From NCBI GenBank assembly GCA_026770585.1, contig MU647527.1, positions 50,280 to 64,572 of the forward strand: DNA of 14,293 nt. The letters are read 5' to 3'. The stretch comes from Baffinella frigidus. Lineage: Eukaryota; Cryptophyceae; Cryptomonadales; Baffinellaceae. Positions within the stretch are counted from its first letter, which is position 1. Each line of letters starts with the position of its first letter. Position numbers and translations under genes: made by a program. Below, in pieces: positions 1 through 5,573 of the stretch. The notes beneath the pieces are model-generated. The model worked only from the letters and a program-made list of their open reading frames with translations. It had not been told where the DNA came from and searched no databases.

Positions 1-39
1 CTCCGGAACCTCGTCACGGCCTTCGACATGCGCAACATG
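1..39 (+). CDS. Gene 1, 3' end of an upstream exon (partial at window edge)
   Basis: The first 39 bases read as 13 codons (LRNLVTAFDMRNM) that end at ATG followed by GTAAAA, a good splice donor. The same peptide edge recurs at 144-215 and 435-503. Of the three copies this one has the best donor and is the most upstream, so I take it as the end of the real exon and the others as degraded copies. It ends in phase 0, which fits the next gene 1 exon at 1444. The function is not recognised, and the exon start lies outside the window. Confidence 0.5.
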
Positions 40-41
40 GT

Positions 42-137
42 AAAAACCGGTCAACTTTTGTCTGGTTCGCTGTACAAATCCTGTCAACTTTTGCCTGGTG
101 CGTGGAATCGTGGTACAAACCCGTCAACTTTTAGTAT
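42..137 (+). repeat. Intronic minisatellite, CCGTCAACTTTTGCCTGG units
   Basis: About three imperfect copies of a roughly 32-bp unit of the form GTACAAATCCGTCAACTTTT followed by GCCTGGTGCGTG. The array starts directly at the donor after base 39, and the unit itself begins with a donor-like GTACAA or GTAAAA. Related units recur at 624-785, singly at 3841-3860, and inverted at 3126-3145. Confidence 0.75.
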
Positions 138-143
138 CTTCTC

Positions 144-215
144 GTGTTTCCGAAGATTTCCTTCGGCACCCTCGCTCTCCGGAACCTAGTCACTTCCTTC
201 GACATGCTCAACATG
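144..215 (+). pseudogene. 3'-edge echo of the gene 1 upstream exon (copy 2)
   Basis: Reads VFPKISFGTLALRNLVTSFD then MLNM in the frame of 1-39 and shares most bases with it. It extends further 5' than the window-edge copy. The donor is broken (ATG followed by GCACAC). It is followed by unrelated sequence, so it is probably a non-functional exon fragment left by tandem duplication. Confidence 0.6.
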
Positions 216-216
216 G

Positions 217-434
217 CACACCCCCAGCGCTAAGAGAGGCGGAGCGTTTCTCGAACTTTCTAGAACAATCCAGACCTTTCTAGAACCACACAGCGGGCCA
301 CAGATGGATTTCTTGATAACCTAACCCACCAGTGGATAATCCATAGACCATACGGTAGGCAATCCGTACGGACGTAGGGTTGTTCCTAGGGCTATCCTAA
401 CGGAGTGTTGCTCGGTTTTGGCCGTGTGGTCATT
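217..434. other. Intron, no gene seen
   Basis: Unique-looking sequence between two exon fragments. It contains small local duplications such as TTTCTCGAACTTTCTAGAAC and the imperfect repeat CCATACGGTAGGCAATCCGTACGG. No convincing coding stretch or known element was found. Confidence 0.5.
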
Positions 435-503
435 TTCTCGAAGATTTCATTCGGGGCCCTTGCGCTCTGGATCCTCGTCACATCCTTCGGCATGCGCAAC
501 ATG
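435..503 (+). pseudogene. 3'-edge echo of the gene 1 upstream exon (copy 3)
   Basis: Twenty-three in-frame codons (FSKISFGALALWILVTSFGM then RNM) ending at ATG followed by GTCAAC, a usable GT. Compared with 1-39 it has one synonymous and four non-synonymous codon changes, which looks like neutral decay. A CT-rich tract begins within about 10 bases of the donor. Confidence 0.6.
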
Positions 504-512
504 GTCAACGCA

Positions 513-618
513 CGCTCTCTCCCTCTCCCTCTCCCTCTCTCTCTCTCTCTCTTTCTCGCGCGCTCTCTCTCTCTCTCGCTCTCTCTCTCGCTCTCTCGAT
601 CGCTCGCTCTCTCTCTCT
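513..618. repeat. (CT)n / (CTCCC)n microsatellite
   Basis: About 105 bases of CT-rich simple repeat with CTCG interruptions. The Ser/Leu-rich and Arg/Glu-rich open frames across it on both strands are repeat artefacts, not proteins. Confidence 0.95.
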
Positions 619-623
619 GCATA

Positions 624-785
624 GTACAAACCCCGTCAACCTTTGCCTGGTCCGTGGTACAAAATCCGTCAACTTTTGGCTGGTGTGTCGTACACGCCCG
701 TCAACTTTTGCCCGGTTCGTGGTACAACCCCGTCAACTTTTGGCTGGTGCGTGGAATCGTGGTACACATCCATTAAGTTTTAGTA
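624..785 (+). repeat. Intronic minisatellite, second block
   Basis: Five imperfect copies of the GTACAAATCCGTCAACTTTT-type unit (about 32 bp), the same unit as at 42-137. One copy carries the GTGGAATCGTGGTACA variant also seen near 105-116. Confidence 0.8.
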
Positions 786-793
786 GTATGGTG

Positions 794-870
794 CACCCTT
801 ACCCTTACCTTAACCCTAAACCCTAAACCCTAAACCCTGGACCCTAAACCCTCAACCCATCCCTAAACCC
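794..870. repeat. Interstitial telomere-like CCCTAAA tract
   Basis: Starts with CCCTTAC variants and then runs through several CCCTAAA heptamers with CCCTGGA and CCCTCAA variants. It lies inside the intron and faces into repeat on both sides, so it is internal and not a chromosome end. Confidence 0.85.
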
Positions 871-904
871 AGCCCCAACGAAAGTTACTACACTCTTTTG
901 GCCC

Positions 905-968
905 ACGAAAATTACTACACCCGTGGATCATACCAGTAATAGTAAAGCATACGTGTAGTAATTTTCGT
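905..968. mobile_element. H-family mini-hairpin element
   Basis: ACGAAAATTACTACAC at 905-920 is followed after a 32-base loop by its perfect reverse complement at 953-968. The loop contains AGTAATAGTAAAG. Inverted, it resembles the loops of the elements at 2885-2956 and 9890-9955, so this is a dispersed 65-bp foldback family. A solo left end lies at 877-893. Confidence 0.75.
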
Positions 969-1016
969 TCCCACGCAGATGGTACCAGTGATAGTAAAGT
1001 ATTTTCGTTTAAAACT

Positions 1017-1132
1017 GATATTTAACGACCTTTTGCTGACAAAAATAGTCCAAATATGGGGTCGATGTCCGTCTATTCACTCTTTCAACTTTTTCCATGA
1101 TCCAATTGTGTAGTAATTTTCGGTGCCCGCAG
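1017..1132 (+). repeat. Tandem intron unit, copy 1
   Basis: Begins TTTAACGACCTTTTGCTGAC, continues through CAAATATGGGG and CCGTCTATTC, and ends with GTGTAGTAATTTTCG GTGCCCGCAG, the acceptor preceding 1133. The same unit recurs from about 1218 to 1443, with an acceptor in the same place. Confidence 0.75.
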
Positions 1133-1191
1133 ATGGTGGGGATGAAGAACAAGCGGATCCCCCCGGCCGTCCCCTCCGCCCTCTCCTGCGC
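1133..1191 (+). pseudogene. 5'-edge echo of gene 1 exon 1444-1509
   Basis: Preceded by the acceptor GTGCCCGCAG and reads MVGMKNKRIPPAVPSALSC plus A, as in the full exon, then runs out of similarity before the donor (GCGC followed by GATACTGCAC). The complete codons shared with 1444-1509 differ only synonymously (ATC/ATT, CCG/CCT, GCG/GCT). It has an acceptor but no donor. Confidence 0.7.
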
Positions 1192-1217
1192 GATACTGCA
1201 CCGTTTCATGTACAAAT

Positions 1218-1443
1218 CATATTAAACGACCTTTCGCTGACAAAAAAAGTTCAAATATGGGGCCACTGTCCGTCTATTCGCCTGTTGATGCTATAATACC
1301 GTCCTTTTAAAACTTAGAATCCGTCCAGGTCCGGGCGCGGATGGTCCAAGTGTGTAGTAATTTTCGTTAAAGCGTGTTGTAATTTTCGTAAAGCATGTAG
1401 TAATTTTCGTTCAAGCATGTAGTAATTTTCGGTGCCCGCGCAG
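1218..1443 (+). repeat. Tandem intron unit, copy 2, with four tandem GTGTAGTAATTTTCGTT boxes
   Basis: Second copy of the unit at 1017-1132. Its terminal box has expanded: GTGTAGTAATTTTCGTT-like boxes lie at about 1352, 1374, 1395 and 1417, spaced 21-22 bp apart, the last running into the acceptor GTGCCCGCGCAG of the real exon. Confidence 0.8.
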
Positions 1444-1509
1444 ATGGTGGGGATGAAGAACAAGCGGATTCCCCCTGCCGTCCCCTCCGCCCTCTCCTGC
1501 GCTGCCCCG
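1444..1509 (+). CDS. Gene 1 exon (22 codons), unrecognised protein
   Basis: An exon of exactly 66 bases bounded by CCCGCGCAG and GTCAGA, reading MVGMKNKRIPPAVPSALSCA plus AP. Both junctions are phase 0, matching the exons before (ends at 39) and after (starts at 2673). This is the only copy with both splice sites: 1133-1191 keeps only the 5' side, and 1721-1755 and 1816-1836 only the 3' side. The peptide is basic and then Pro/Ala-rich, with no domain I recognise. Exon status is inferred from splice signals, phase and synonymous differences between copies; expression cannot be seen. Confidence 0.65.
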
Positions 1510-1515
1510 GTCAGA

Positions 1516-1718
1516 TCCCTTTAGAGAGAGAGAGAGAGACTTTAGAGAGAGAGAGAGAGAGAGAAAGACTTTAGACAGAGAGAGGGAGAGACAATTTAGA
1601 GAGAGAGAGAGAGCCACTGTAGAGAGATCGAGAGAGAGAGAGAGCGAGAGAGAGAGAGCGAGAGAGAGCGAGAGAAAGCGAGAGAGAGAGAGCCACGTAA
1701 GAGAGAGAGAGAGAGTCT
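1516..1718. repeat. (GA)n microsatellite block
   Basis: About 200 bases of GAGAGA interrupted by TTTAGA, GCGAGA and GCCACGTA. It sits just inside the intron, between the full exon and its first 3' echo. Confidence 0.95.
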
Positions 1719-1720
1719 CC

Positions 1721-1755
1721 CGGTCGTACCCTCCGCCCAGTCCTGCGCTGCCCCG
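1721..1755 (+). pseudogene. 3'-edge echo of gene 1 exon 1444-1509 (copy 1)
   Basis: Matches the exon's last 30-odd bases (VVPSAQSCAAP against AVPSALSCAAP) and ends CCCCG followed by GTGAGAACCC, a better donor than that of the full exon. There is no acceptor on its left, only GA repeat. Confidence 0.7.
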
Positions 1756-1978
1756 GTGAGAACCCTTCAATCCTTCAACCTTCCAACCCTAAACCCTAAA
1801 CCTTAACTCTTAACCGCTCTGTCCTGCGCCGCCCCGGTCAGAACCCTTCAACCCTTCAACCCCTCAACCCTTCAACCCTCCGACCCTTCAACCCTTCAAC
1901 CCCTCAACCCTTCAACCCTTCAACCCTTCAACCCCTCAACCCCTCAACCCTCCAACCCTTCAACCCTAAACCCTAAAC
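1756..1978. repeat. CAACCCTT minisatellite with telomere-like pieces
   Basis: Tandem CAACCCTT and CAACCCCT units with two short CCCTAAA runs. The array begins at the donor of the echo at 1755 (GTGAGAACCCTTCAA) and restarts at the donor of the second echo at 1836 (GTCAGAACCCTTCAA), so intron start and exon end duplicated as one unit. Confidence 0.85.
1816..1836 (+). pseudogene. 3'-edge echo of gene 1 exon 1444-1509 (copy 2)
   Basis: A short fragment reading ALSCAAP (GCC and GCC for the Ala codons) that ends CCCCG followed by GTCAGAACCC. It keeps the donor and about seven codons. Confidence 0.65.
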
Positions 1979-2267
1979 CATGAACCATAAAACCATAAAT
2001 ACTCGCCACTTTACAGGGAGAGAGAGAGAGACTTGACTGAAATCGGTTTTACTCTCTGCCCCACGTGCGGAACCGTGTCCCCTTTTCGTACTATCTGGAC
2101 GCGTCTCCTTCACACTTTCAGGACCTGACACGTTTTTTTCGGACACGACTCCTCTGTTTATAGGACCATTCGGACACGACTCGTACACTCCCCGGACCTG
2201 ACAGTGTGTCGTGCGGACACGCCTCGTACAATTCCCGGACGTGACATAGTGTTTTTTTTCTCGGCAG

Positions 2268-2330
2268 GCGGGTTGTCGCGGGGCGCAAGATCGGTATGAC
2301 GCGCTGGATATCTGCATCAACCCTGCCTGC
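2268..2330 (+). pseudogene. 5'-edge echo of gene 1 exon 2673-2810 (copy 1)
   Basis: The acceptor GTTTTTTTTCTCGGCAG is followed by AGCRGAQDRYDALDICINPA plus C, aligning with the first 21 residues of the full exon. After TGC the similarity stops. The splice acceptor is intact and there is no donor. Confidence 0.75.
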
Positions 2331-2460
2331 CTTATAATCTATTTCCGGACACGACTCTTCTATTCTGATACCATCTGGACACGACTCCCGGACACGACTC
2401 CCGAACACGACTCGTGCTCTAGTACAATTCCCGGACGTGACAGGGTGTCGTTTCCCGCAG

Positions 2461-2526
2461 GCGGATTGCCGCGGGGCGCAAGATCGGTATGACGCGCTGA
2501 ATATCTGCATCAACCCCGCGTGCGAA
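2461..2526 (+). pseudogene. 5'-edge echo of gene 1 exon 2673-2810 (copy 2)
   Basis: The acceptor GTCGTTTCCCGCAG is followed by ADCRGAQDRYDALNICINPA plus CE. It is closer to the full exon than copy 1 (Asn for Asp at residue 18, TGC/TGT synonymous) and is truncated at the same exon midpoint. Confidence 0.75.
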
Positions 2527-2672
2527 ATACGACCCCTCTATTTATAGGACCATCTGGACACGACTCCTGGGCACGACTCGTGCGCTAGTACAATTCCCGG
2601 ACGTGACAGTGTGTCGTGCGGACACGCCTCGTACAATTCCCGGACGTGACATAGTGTGTCGTTTCTCGGCAG

Positions 2673-2810
2673 GCGGATTGCCGCGGGGCGCAAGATCGGT
2701 ATGACGCGCTGAATATCTGCATCGATCCCGCGTGTGAGATGATCTACTTCCACGCACTGGATCCTGAGGCCAAGCAGTGCCGGATTACGGACTCCTTCCT
2801 CATCTCAGCG
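2673..2810 (+). CDS. Gene 1 exon (46 codons), four-cysteine segment
   Basis: An exon of 138 bases from the acceptor GTTTCTCGGCAG to TCAGCG followed by GTCACA. Its 46 codons start ADCRGAQDRYDALNIC and end ITDSFLISA, phase 0 at both ends. Cysteines fall at residues 3, 16, 21 and 36 and are kept in the echo copies that cover them. The last residues turn hydrophobic and join the hydrophobic start of the next exon, so the splice may build a membrane or buried helix. It is the only copy containing both halves: 5' halves lie upstream (2268, 2461) and 3' halves downstream (2980, 3190). I do not recognise the family. Confidence 0.7.
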
Positions 2811-2935
2811 GTCACACTCCTCCCCTCAACGAAAATTACTACACAAACGCTTTTTACAACGAAAATTACTACACAAATGTTTTTTACAACGAAATTTACT
2901 ACACAAATGTTTGTTACTATTACTAGTATGACCAA
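2811..2935 (+). repeat. Tandem ACAACGAAAATTACTACAC units at the intron start
   Basis: Three roughly 30-bp units containing CAACGAAAATTACTACACAA, starting 24 bases after the donor. The last unit forms the left arm of the hairpin element at 2885-2956. A near copy of the whole stretch (GTCACACTCCTCCCCTCAAC onward) follows the echo exon at 3246. Confidence 0.8.
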
Positions 2936-2956
2936 ATCGTGTAGTAATTTTCGTTG
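2885..2956. mobile_element. H-family mini-hairpin element
   Basis: AACGAAATTTACTACAC on the left pairs with GTGTAGTAATTTTCGTT at 2940-2956. The loop (ATGTTTGTTACTATTACTAG) is related to that of the elements at 905-968 (inverted) and 9890-9955. Confidence 0.65.
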
Positions 2957-2979
2957 GCGGAAAGGCCTTGGTTGATACT

Positions 2980-3054
2980 GAGATGATCTACTTCCACGAT
3001 CTGGATCGTGAGACGAAGCAGTGCCGCATCACGGACTCGTTCCTTATCTCAGCT
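2980..3054 (+). pseudogene. 3'-edge echo of gene 1 exon 2673-2810 (copy 1)
   Basis: Twenty-five codons, EMIYFHDLDRETKQCRITDS then FLISA, aligned with the second half of the exon and ending at GCT followed by GTCACC. Against the full exon, five codons change synonymously (CGG/CGC, ATT/ATC, TCC/TCG, CTC/CTT, GCG/GCT), a further third-position change lies just past the donor, and three residues change (Ala/Asp, Pro/Arg, Ala/Thr). Such third-position bias indicates coding constraint for part of its history. It could be an alternative exon, since TACTGAG precedes it. Confidence 0.7.
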
Positions 3055-3126
3055 GTCACCCCCCCCACCTCTCTCTCAGGTTATTTGGGATGACCAATTT
3101 GGAGAGGTTGGGCTCGTTTTCGCTCC

Positions 3127-3189
3127 AAAGTTGACGGATTTGTACCGCGAATCTGGGTTGTCAACTTGAGAATAGTCTGTCAACCCAAC
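3127..3189 (+). repeat. Duplicated intron block, copy 1
   Basis: Starts AAAGTTGACGGATTTGTACC and ends GTCTGTCAACCCAAC; repeated at 3405-3467 with about 80% identity. The first 20 bases are the reverse complement of the CCGTCAACTTT minisatellite unit near the window start. The 3405 copy leads into an acceptor; this one abuts an exon echo. Confidence 0.8.
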
Positions 3190-3246
3190 GCGCTGGATCC
3201 TGAGGCCAAGCAGTGCCAGATTACGGACTCCTTCCTCATCTCAGCG
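3190..3246 (+). pseudogene. 3'-edge echo of gene 1 exon 2673-2810 (copy 2)
   Basis: Nineteen codons reading ALDPEAKQCQITDSFLISA, with one base change from the full exon (CGG to CAG, Arg to Gln) up to the GTCACA donor. The intron start that follows is also copied. The near identity implies a recent duplication. Confidence 0.75.
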
Positions 3247-3345
3247 GTCACACTCCTCCCCTCAACGAAAATTACTACACAAACGATTTTCACAACGAAA
3301 TTTACTACACCAATAATTTTTACAACGAAATTTCCCTACCTCTGT
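3247..3345 (+). repeat. Second copy of the intron-start tandem units
   Basis: Repeats 2811-2905: GTCACACTCCTCCCCTCAAC, then three CAACGAAATTTACTACAC units, the last degraded. It travelled with the echo exon at 3190-3246. Confidence 0.8.
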
Positions 3346-3404
3346 CTCAAAGGCGGATTTGTTTTCGCCGTTGTTTGGGGGGGGGGCGGGCCTTTTTGTG
3401 TGAG

Positions 3405-3467
3405 AAAGTTGACGGAGTAGCACTACAAACCTGGGTTGTCGACTTGAGAACAGTCTGTCAGCCCAAC
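3405..3467 (+). repeat. Duplicated intron block, copy 2
   Basis: Second copy of 3127-3189, here continuing through CCCTACATCAG into the exon echo at 3479. This marks the block as the natural 3' end of the intron before the terminal exon. Confidence 0.75.
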
Positions 3468-3478
3468 CCCTACATCAG

Positions 3479-3547
3479 GTTGTTATGCTCTCCGCGATGG
3501 CGCTGGCCGAAGTGTCGCTCCTCGAGATCTACGCGGCCCTCGTCTGA
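3479..3547 (+). pseudogene. 5'-edge echo of the gene 1 terminal exon (copy 1)
   Basis: After CTACATCAG it reads VVMLSAMALAEVSLLEIYAA then LV and a TGA stop. It matches the first 21 residues of the terminal exon 3943-4044 with a mixture of synonymous (GTT/GTG, CTC/CTG, GCC/GCT) and conservative changes. If spliced in, it would end the protein 11 residues early. Confidence 0.7.
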
Positions 3548-3640
3548 GAAAAGAAGATATTAAGATGATTAAGAGGAAACTGGGGTGCCTTTTCCTGGGA
3601 GAGCCTCTGTGGGGGTACACGGCATGGCGGCCATGCTGGT

Positions 3641-3727
3641 AGTTAATTGTCAACGGTATCTCACTTTCGGTAATTGATTAACAACGGTCTCTCACTTTGA
3701 TAATTAATATCGGTCTCTCACTTCGGC
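3641..3727 (+). repeat. Intronic ACGGTCTCTCACTTT repeat
   Basis: Three units of about 30 bp, ACGGTMTCTCACTTTCGGTA followed by ATTRATTA, the last shortened, ending in a G-run just before the next acceptor. Confidence 0.8.
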
Positions 3728-3743
3728 GGGGGGGGGTCCACAG

Positions 3744-3812
3744 GTGATCATGCTATCCCCAATCGCTTTAGCCGAAGTGGCGCTCCTCGAAATCTACGCC
3801 GTCCTCGCTGAC
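3744..3812 (+). pseudogene. 5'-edge echo of the gene 1 terminal exon (copy 2)
   Basis: The acceptor GGGTCCACAG precedes VIMLSPIALAEVALLEIYAV then LAD. It diverges from the full exon by six synonymous and several conservative codon changes and then loses similarity. A solitary CCGTCAACTTT unit follows at 3841-3860. Confidence 0.7.
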
Positions 3813-3942
3813 TTTCCTTAAGTTGCCATGTTCGATCCGCGGTACAAATCCGTCAACTTTAAGGCGGGAAAGAGCCCGGCGAGACGGATTGGTCGGCCCA
3901 AATAGACTGCGACAGAGCCAGTAAACCGCAACCTTCAACCAG

Positions 3943-4044
3943 GTGATCATACTGTCCGCGATGGCGCTGGCCGAAGTGGCTCTCGTCGAGATCTACGCGG
4001 CTCTCGCGCGGAAACTCACCTCCACCTTCGCCACGTCCTCCTAA
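3943..4044 (+). CDS. Gene 1 terminal exon with TAA stop
   Basis: From the acceptor ACCTTCAACCAG, 34 codons including TAA. They start VIILSAMALAEVALVEIYAA and end RKLTSTFATSS. Entry phase is 0, matching the exon ending at 2810; the junction then reads FLISA-VIILSAMALA, a hydrophobic run of about 25 residues broken by two Glu, which could be an amphipathic or membrane helix followed by a short Ser/Thr tail. The 3' UTR begins CACCCCCCTGGAGGCACGGA and is conserved after the two echo copies of the stop region. A P element begins 24 bases after the stop. The family is not recognised. Confidence 0.7.
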   Translation: MIILSAMALAEVALVEIYAALARKLTSTFATSS

Positions 4045-4068
4045 CACCCCCCTGGAGGCACGGAGGGA

Positions 4069-4189
4069 TACATGGGTACCTCGCACACAAGAAAACGCCT
4101 TGCCCTAGAAGCCTGCAGCAGGCCTATGCCTAGGGCCCTACGGTAGTGCTCGGGTGGGGGCGTTTTCTTATGGGCGAGGTACCCCTGTA
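4069..4189. mobile_element. P-family palindromic MITE (P1)
   Basis: Left end TACATGGGTACCTCGCACAC and right end GCGAGGTACCCCTGTA form long inverted repeats of about 30 bp. The centre carries GGCCTATGCCTAGGGCCCTA. It is flanked by TA on both sides and inserted in the gene 1 3' UTR. It has no coding capacity, as in all members. Confidence 0.85.
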
Positions 4190-4248
4190 CGGGATTCTAG
4201 ACGGTCGCCTGATGAGGCTCCTAGGGCCCTACAGTAGGCTCGCCACGT

Positions 4249-4289
4249 AGGTGGAGGTGAGTTTCTCGCGCGGAAACTCACCTCCACCT
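4249..4289. repeat. Perfect 17-bp hairpin at the edge of the stop-codon echo
   Basis: AGGTGGAGGTGAGTTTC at 4249-4265 and its exact reverse complement at 4273-4289 with a 7-base loop. The right arm is coding-derived (KLTST part of the terminal exon), so an inverted fragment of the exon has been joined to a direct copy. Confidence 0.8.
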
Positions 4290-4306
4290 TCGCCACGTCC
4301 TCTTAA
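4265..4306 (+). pseudogene. 3'-edge echo of the gene 1 terminal exon (copy 1)
   Basis: Fourteen codons, LARKLTSTFATSS and TAA, with a single synonymous difference from the full exon (TCC/TCT). It is followed by the same 3' UTR start, CACCCCCCTGGAGGCACGGA. No acceptor precedes it. Confidence 0.75.
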
Positions 4307-4403
4307 CACCCCCCTGGAGGCACGGAGGGGGGGGCGCCGCGGGAAGCGCGAGAGACAGGCCCGCCTCGGGACCAAGAACCAAGATGGGACAGCTTCATAG
4401 GCT

Positions 4404-4671
4404 AACGGCCTGAAGATGGGGTAGTTAGGCCTACGGCATTGCCTAGGACCTCCTACCATAGGCCGAGGGATCCTAGGACCAAAAAGTCTCGGCCTACGGT
4501 AGGAGGTCCTAGGCAATCCCGTACAGGGGTACCTCGCTCATAAGAAACCGCCTTTCCCTAGGACCCTACAGTAGGATCATGCCTAGGGTCATAGGGTGGT
4601 CCTAGGGGGGGGGGCGGTTTCTTATGAGCGAGGTACCCCTGTATGCCTAACTACCCCATTTTCAGGCCGTT
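4404..4671. mobile_element. Long palindrome Q, interrupted by P2
   Basis: The arm at 4404-4467 pairs with 4488-4521 plus 4642-4671 once the P element between them is removed. The outer 27 bases (4404-4430 against 4645-4671) have one mismatch, the inner 30 (4438-4467 against 4488-4517) one. Weaker pairing extends outward on both sides. The loop is about 20 bases. Confidence 0.8.
4522..4643. mobile_element. P-family MITE (P2), inserted in Q
   Basis: Ends TACAGGGGTACCTCGCTCAT and its inverse, about 30-bp arms, CCTAGGACC-rich core. The left arm of Q preserves the uninterrupted sequence, and the join shows a duplicated TA. Confidence 0.9.
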
Positions 4672-4686
4672 GCCCTGTTAAGCTGG

Positions 4687-4719
4687 GCCCTCGCCTCCAC
4701 GTTCGCCACCTCCTCTTAA
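4687..4719 (+). pseudogene. 3'-edge echo of the gene 1 terminal exon (copy 2)
   Basis: ALASTFATSS and TAA with synonymous changes (ACC/ACG, ACG/ACC, TCC/TCT), followed by CTGGAGGCACGGAGGG as in the other two copies. More diverged and shorter than copy 1. Confidence 0.7.
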
Positions 4720-4753
4720 GCGATCGCTGGAGGCACGGAGGGAGGGCGGACTC

Positions 4754-4976
4754 TACAGAGGTACCTCGCTCATCCCTTAAGTGGCCAGTAGGCTCATACA
4801 CCCTACGGTAGGGTCCTAGGACCTGCCTAGGGCGAGTTAGGGTGAATATTCACCCTATGGTCACTTAAGGGATAAGAAACCGCCCCCCCCCCCTAGGACC
4901 ACCCTAGGACCCTACGCATGGTCCTGCTGTATGGTCCTAGGGGGGGGCGGTTTCTTATGAGCGAGGTACCCCTGCA
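4754..4976. mobile_element. P-family MITE (P3), carrying a nested L element
   Basis: TACAGAGGTACCTCGCTC on the left and GCGAGGTACCCCTGCA on the right. The left arm is split by the L element at 4772-4873; rejoining CTCGCTCAT and AAGAAACCGCC restores the standard arm. Confidence 0.85.
4772..4873. mobile_element. L-family MITE (L1), nested in P3
   Basis: ATCCCTTAAGTGGCCA and TGGTCACTTAAGGGAT ends. Internal perfect palindrome AGGGTGAATATTCACCCT at 4839-4856. Orientation is inverted relative to L2, L4, L5 and L6. Confidence 0.9.
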
Positions 4977-4990
4977 GGGGACTCTAGGAC

Positions 4991-5004
4991 GGGCCCGCCT
5001 CGGG
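4991..5004 (+). repeat. RGGCCCGCCTCGGG box (one of six)
   Basis: A 14-bp GC box also found at 4357-4370, 6001-6014, 6055-6068, 6087-6100 and 6107-6120, some with one variant base and usually followed by AC. Confidence 0.7.
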
Positions 5005-5011
5005 CGGAGCA

Positions 5012-5115
5012 AAGTCATTTATGCGACATTAGACGTGTGGGCTATTTCGGGCAGATCTGCCCCAAGAGTAGATGCCCTCGTGTGTGGGAATGCATCTTCA
5101 ACTGTGCTCACCGGA
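5012..5115. repeat. Duplicated block S, copy 1 (empty site for P6)
   Basis: About 100 bases starting AAGTCATTTATGCGACATTA and ending GTGCTCACCGGATA. Copy 2 is at 5446-5451 plus 5574-5669, split by P6. The copies are about 87% identical without codon-like spacing of differences. Confidence 0.85.
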
Positions 5116-5340
5116 TACCCCTTACAGGGGTACCTCGATTACAAGAAAACGTTACCCCCCTAGGACGACCATAGGGCCCTAGGCATAGGCCTACTGTAGG
5201 GTCCTACGGGGAGGCGTTTTCTTGTAATCGAGGTACCCCTGTAAGTGACCAACGGGCGAATAATCGCCCGTGGAAGCCCTCTAGGCAGGTCCTAGGACCC
5301 TACGGTAGGGCGTATGAGCCTACTGGTCACTTAAGGGATA
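5116..5340. mobile_element. L-family MITE (L2), interrupted by P4
   Basis: TACCCCTTA on the left resumes as TAAGTGACC after the P element. The right end is GGTCACTTAAGGGATA. Hairpin CGGGCGAATAATCGCCCG at 5253-5270. Confidence 0.85.
5123..5243. mobile_element. P-family MITE (P4), nested in L2
   Basis: TACAGGGGTACCTCGATTAC with a matching inverted right end. The variant arm GATTACAAGAAAACG is mirrored exactly on the other side (CGTTTTCTTGTAATC). TA is duplicated at the L2 site. Confidence 0.9.
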
Positions 5341-5370
5341 CAGGGGTACCTCGCTCTTAAGAAAACGCCT
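5339..5370. mobile_element. P-family left end only (P5, truncated)
   Basis: TACAGGGGTACCTCGCTCTT then AAGAAAACGCCTA, directly after L2. The rest of the element is missing. Confidence 0.8.
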
Positions 5371-5387
5371 ACATGTAACGCGCCTCA

Positions 5388-5448
5388 TATCCCTTAAGTG
5401 GCCAGTAGGCGCATACGCCCTACCGTAGGGCCCTAGGACCTGCCAAGT
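5388..5448. mobile_element. L-family left part (L3, truncated)
   Basis: TATCCCTTAAGTGGCCAGTA through CCTAGGACCTGCC, then joins block S copy 2. The hairpin and right end are lost. Confidence 0.8.
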
Positions 5449-5451
5449 CAT

Positions 5452-5573
5452 TACAGGGGTACCTCGCTCATAAGAAACCGCCCCCCCCCCTAGGACCCCC
5501 CTAGGACCCTAGGCATGGTCCTACTGTAGGGTCCTGGGGGGAGGCGGTTTCTTATAAGCGAGGTACCCCTGTA
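5452..5573. mobile_element. P-family MITE (P6), inserted in S copy 2
   Basis: Complete element with long inverted arms and C-run/G-run subterminal tracts. Block S copy 1 lacks it, giving a filled/empty site pair with a TA duplication. Confidence 0.92.

Larger units (their letters stand above)
2088..2672 (+). repeat. Intron minisatellite units (GGACACGACTC) before the 2673 exon
   Basis: Made of GGACACGACTC and TACAATTCCCGGACGTGACA boxes arranged in larger units that start TTTATAGGACCAT and end in a pyrimidine-rich acceptor (TTTCTCGGCAG or TTTCCCGCAG). Each larger unit carries the first part of the exon: 2150-2330, 2355-2526 and 2533 onward, the last leading into the complete exon. Confidence 0.85.

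Noticed and set aside
392-629. Open frames on both strands rich in Arg-Glu or Ser-Leu
   Set aside because: They are translations of the CT/GA microsatellite and have no coding signal outside it.
794-870. True telomere or chromosome end
   Set aside because: Heptamers are degenerate, short and flanked by intronic sequence on both sides, as are all other tracts here.
1352-1430. Possible CRISPR-like array (four boxes with 21-22 bp spacing)
   Set aside because: Spacers are only about 5 bases and the genome is eukaryotic. It is a short tandem repeat of an H-family end.
1411-1770. 119-codon minus-strand open frame
   Set aside because: It is the (GA)n block read antisense. The conserved coding copies here are on the plus strand, shown by synonymous differences and splice sites.
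2118-2757. Long minus-strand frames repeating RVIPILRPA
   Set aside because: They are antisense shadows of the duplicated plus-strand exon starts. Only the plus frame has acceptors and synonymous differences.
3754-3770. 17-base match between the terminal-exon echo (CTATCCCCAATCGC) and the minus strand at 8948
   Set aside because: One such near match is expected by chance in a window of this size, and the surrounding codons do not align.
4596-5163. Frames containing SYERGTPV or LMSEVPLQG
   Set aside because: They are translations of P-element terminal repeats, which are palindromic and non-coding.
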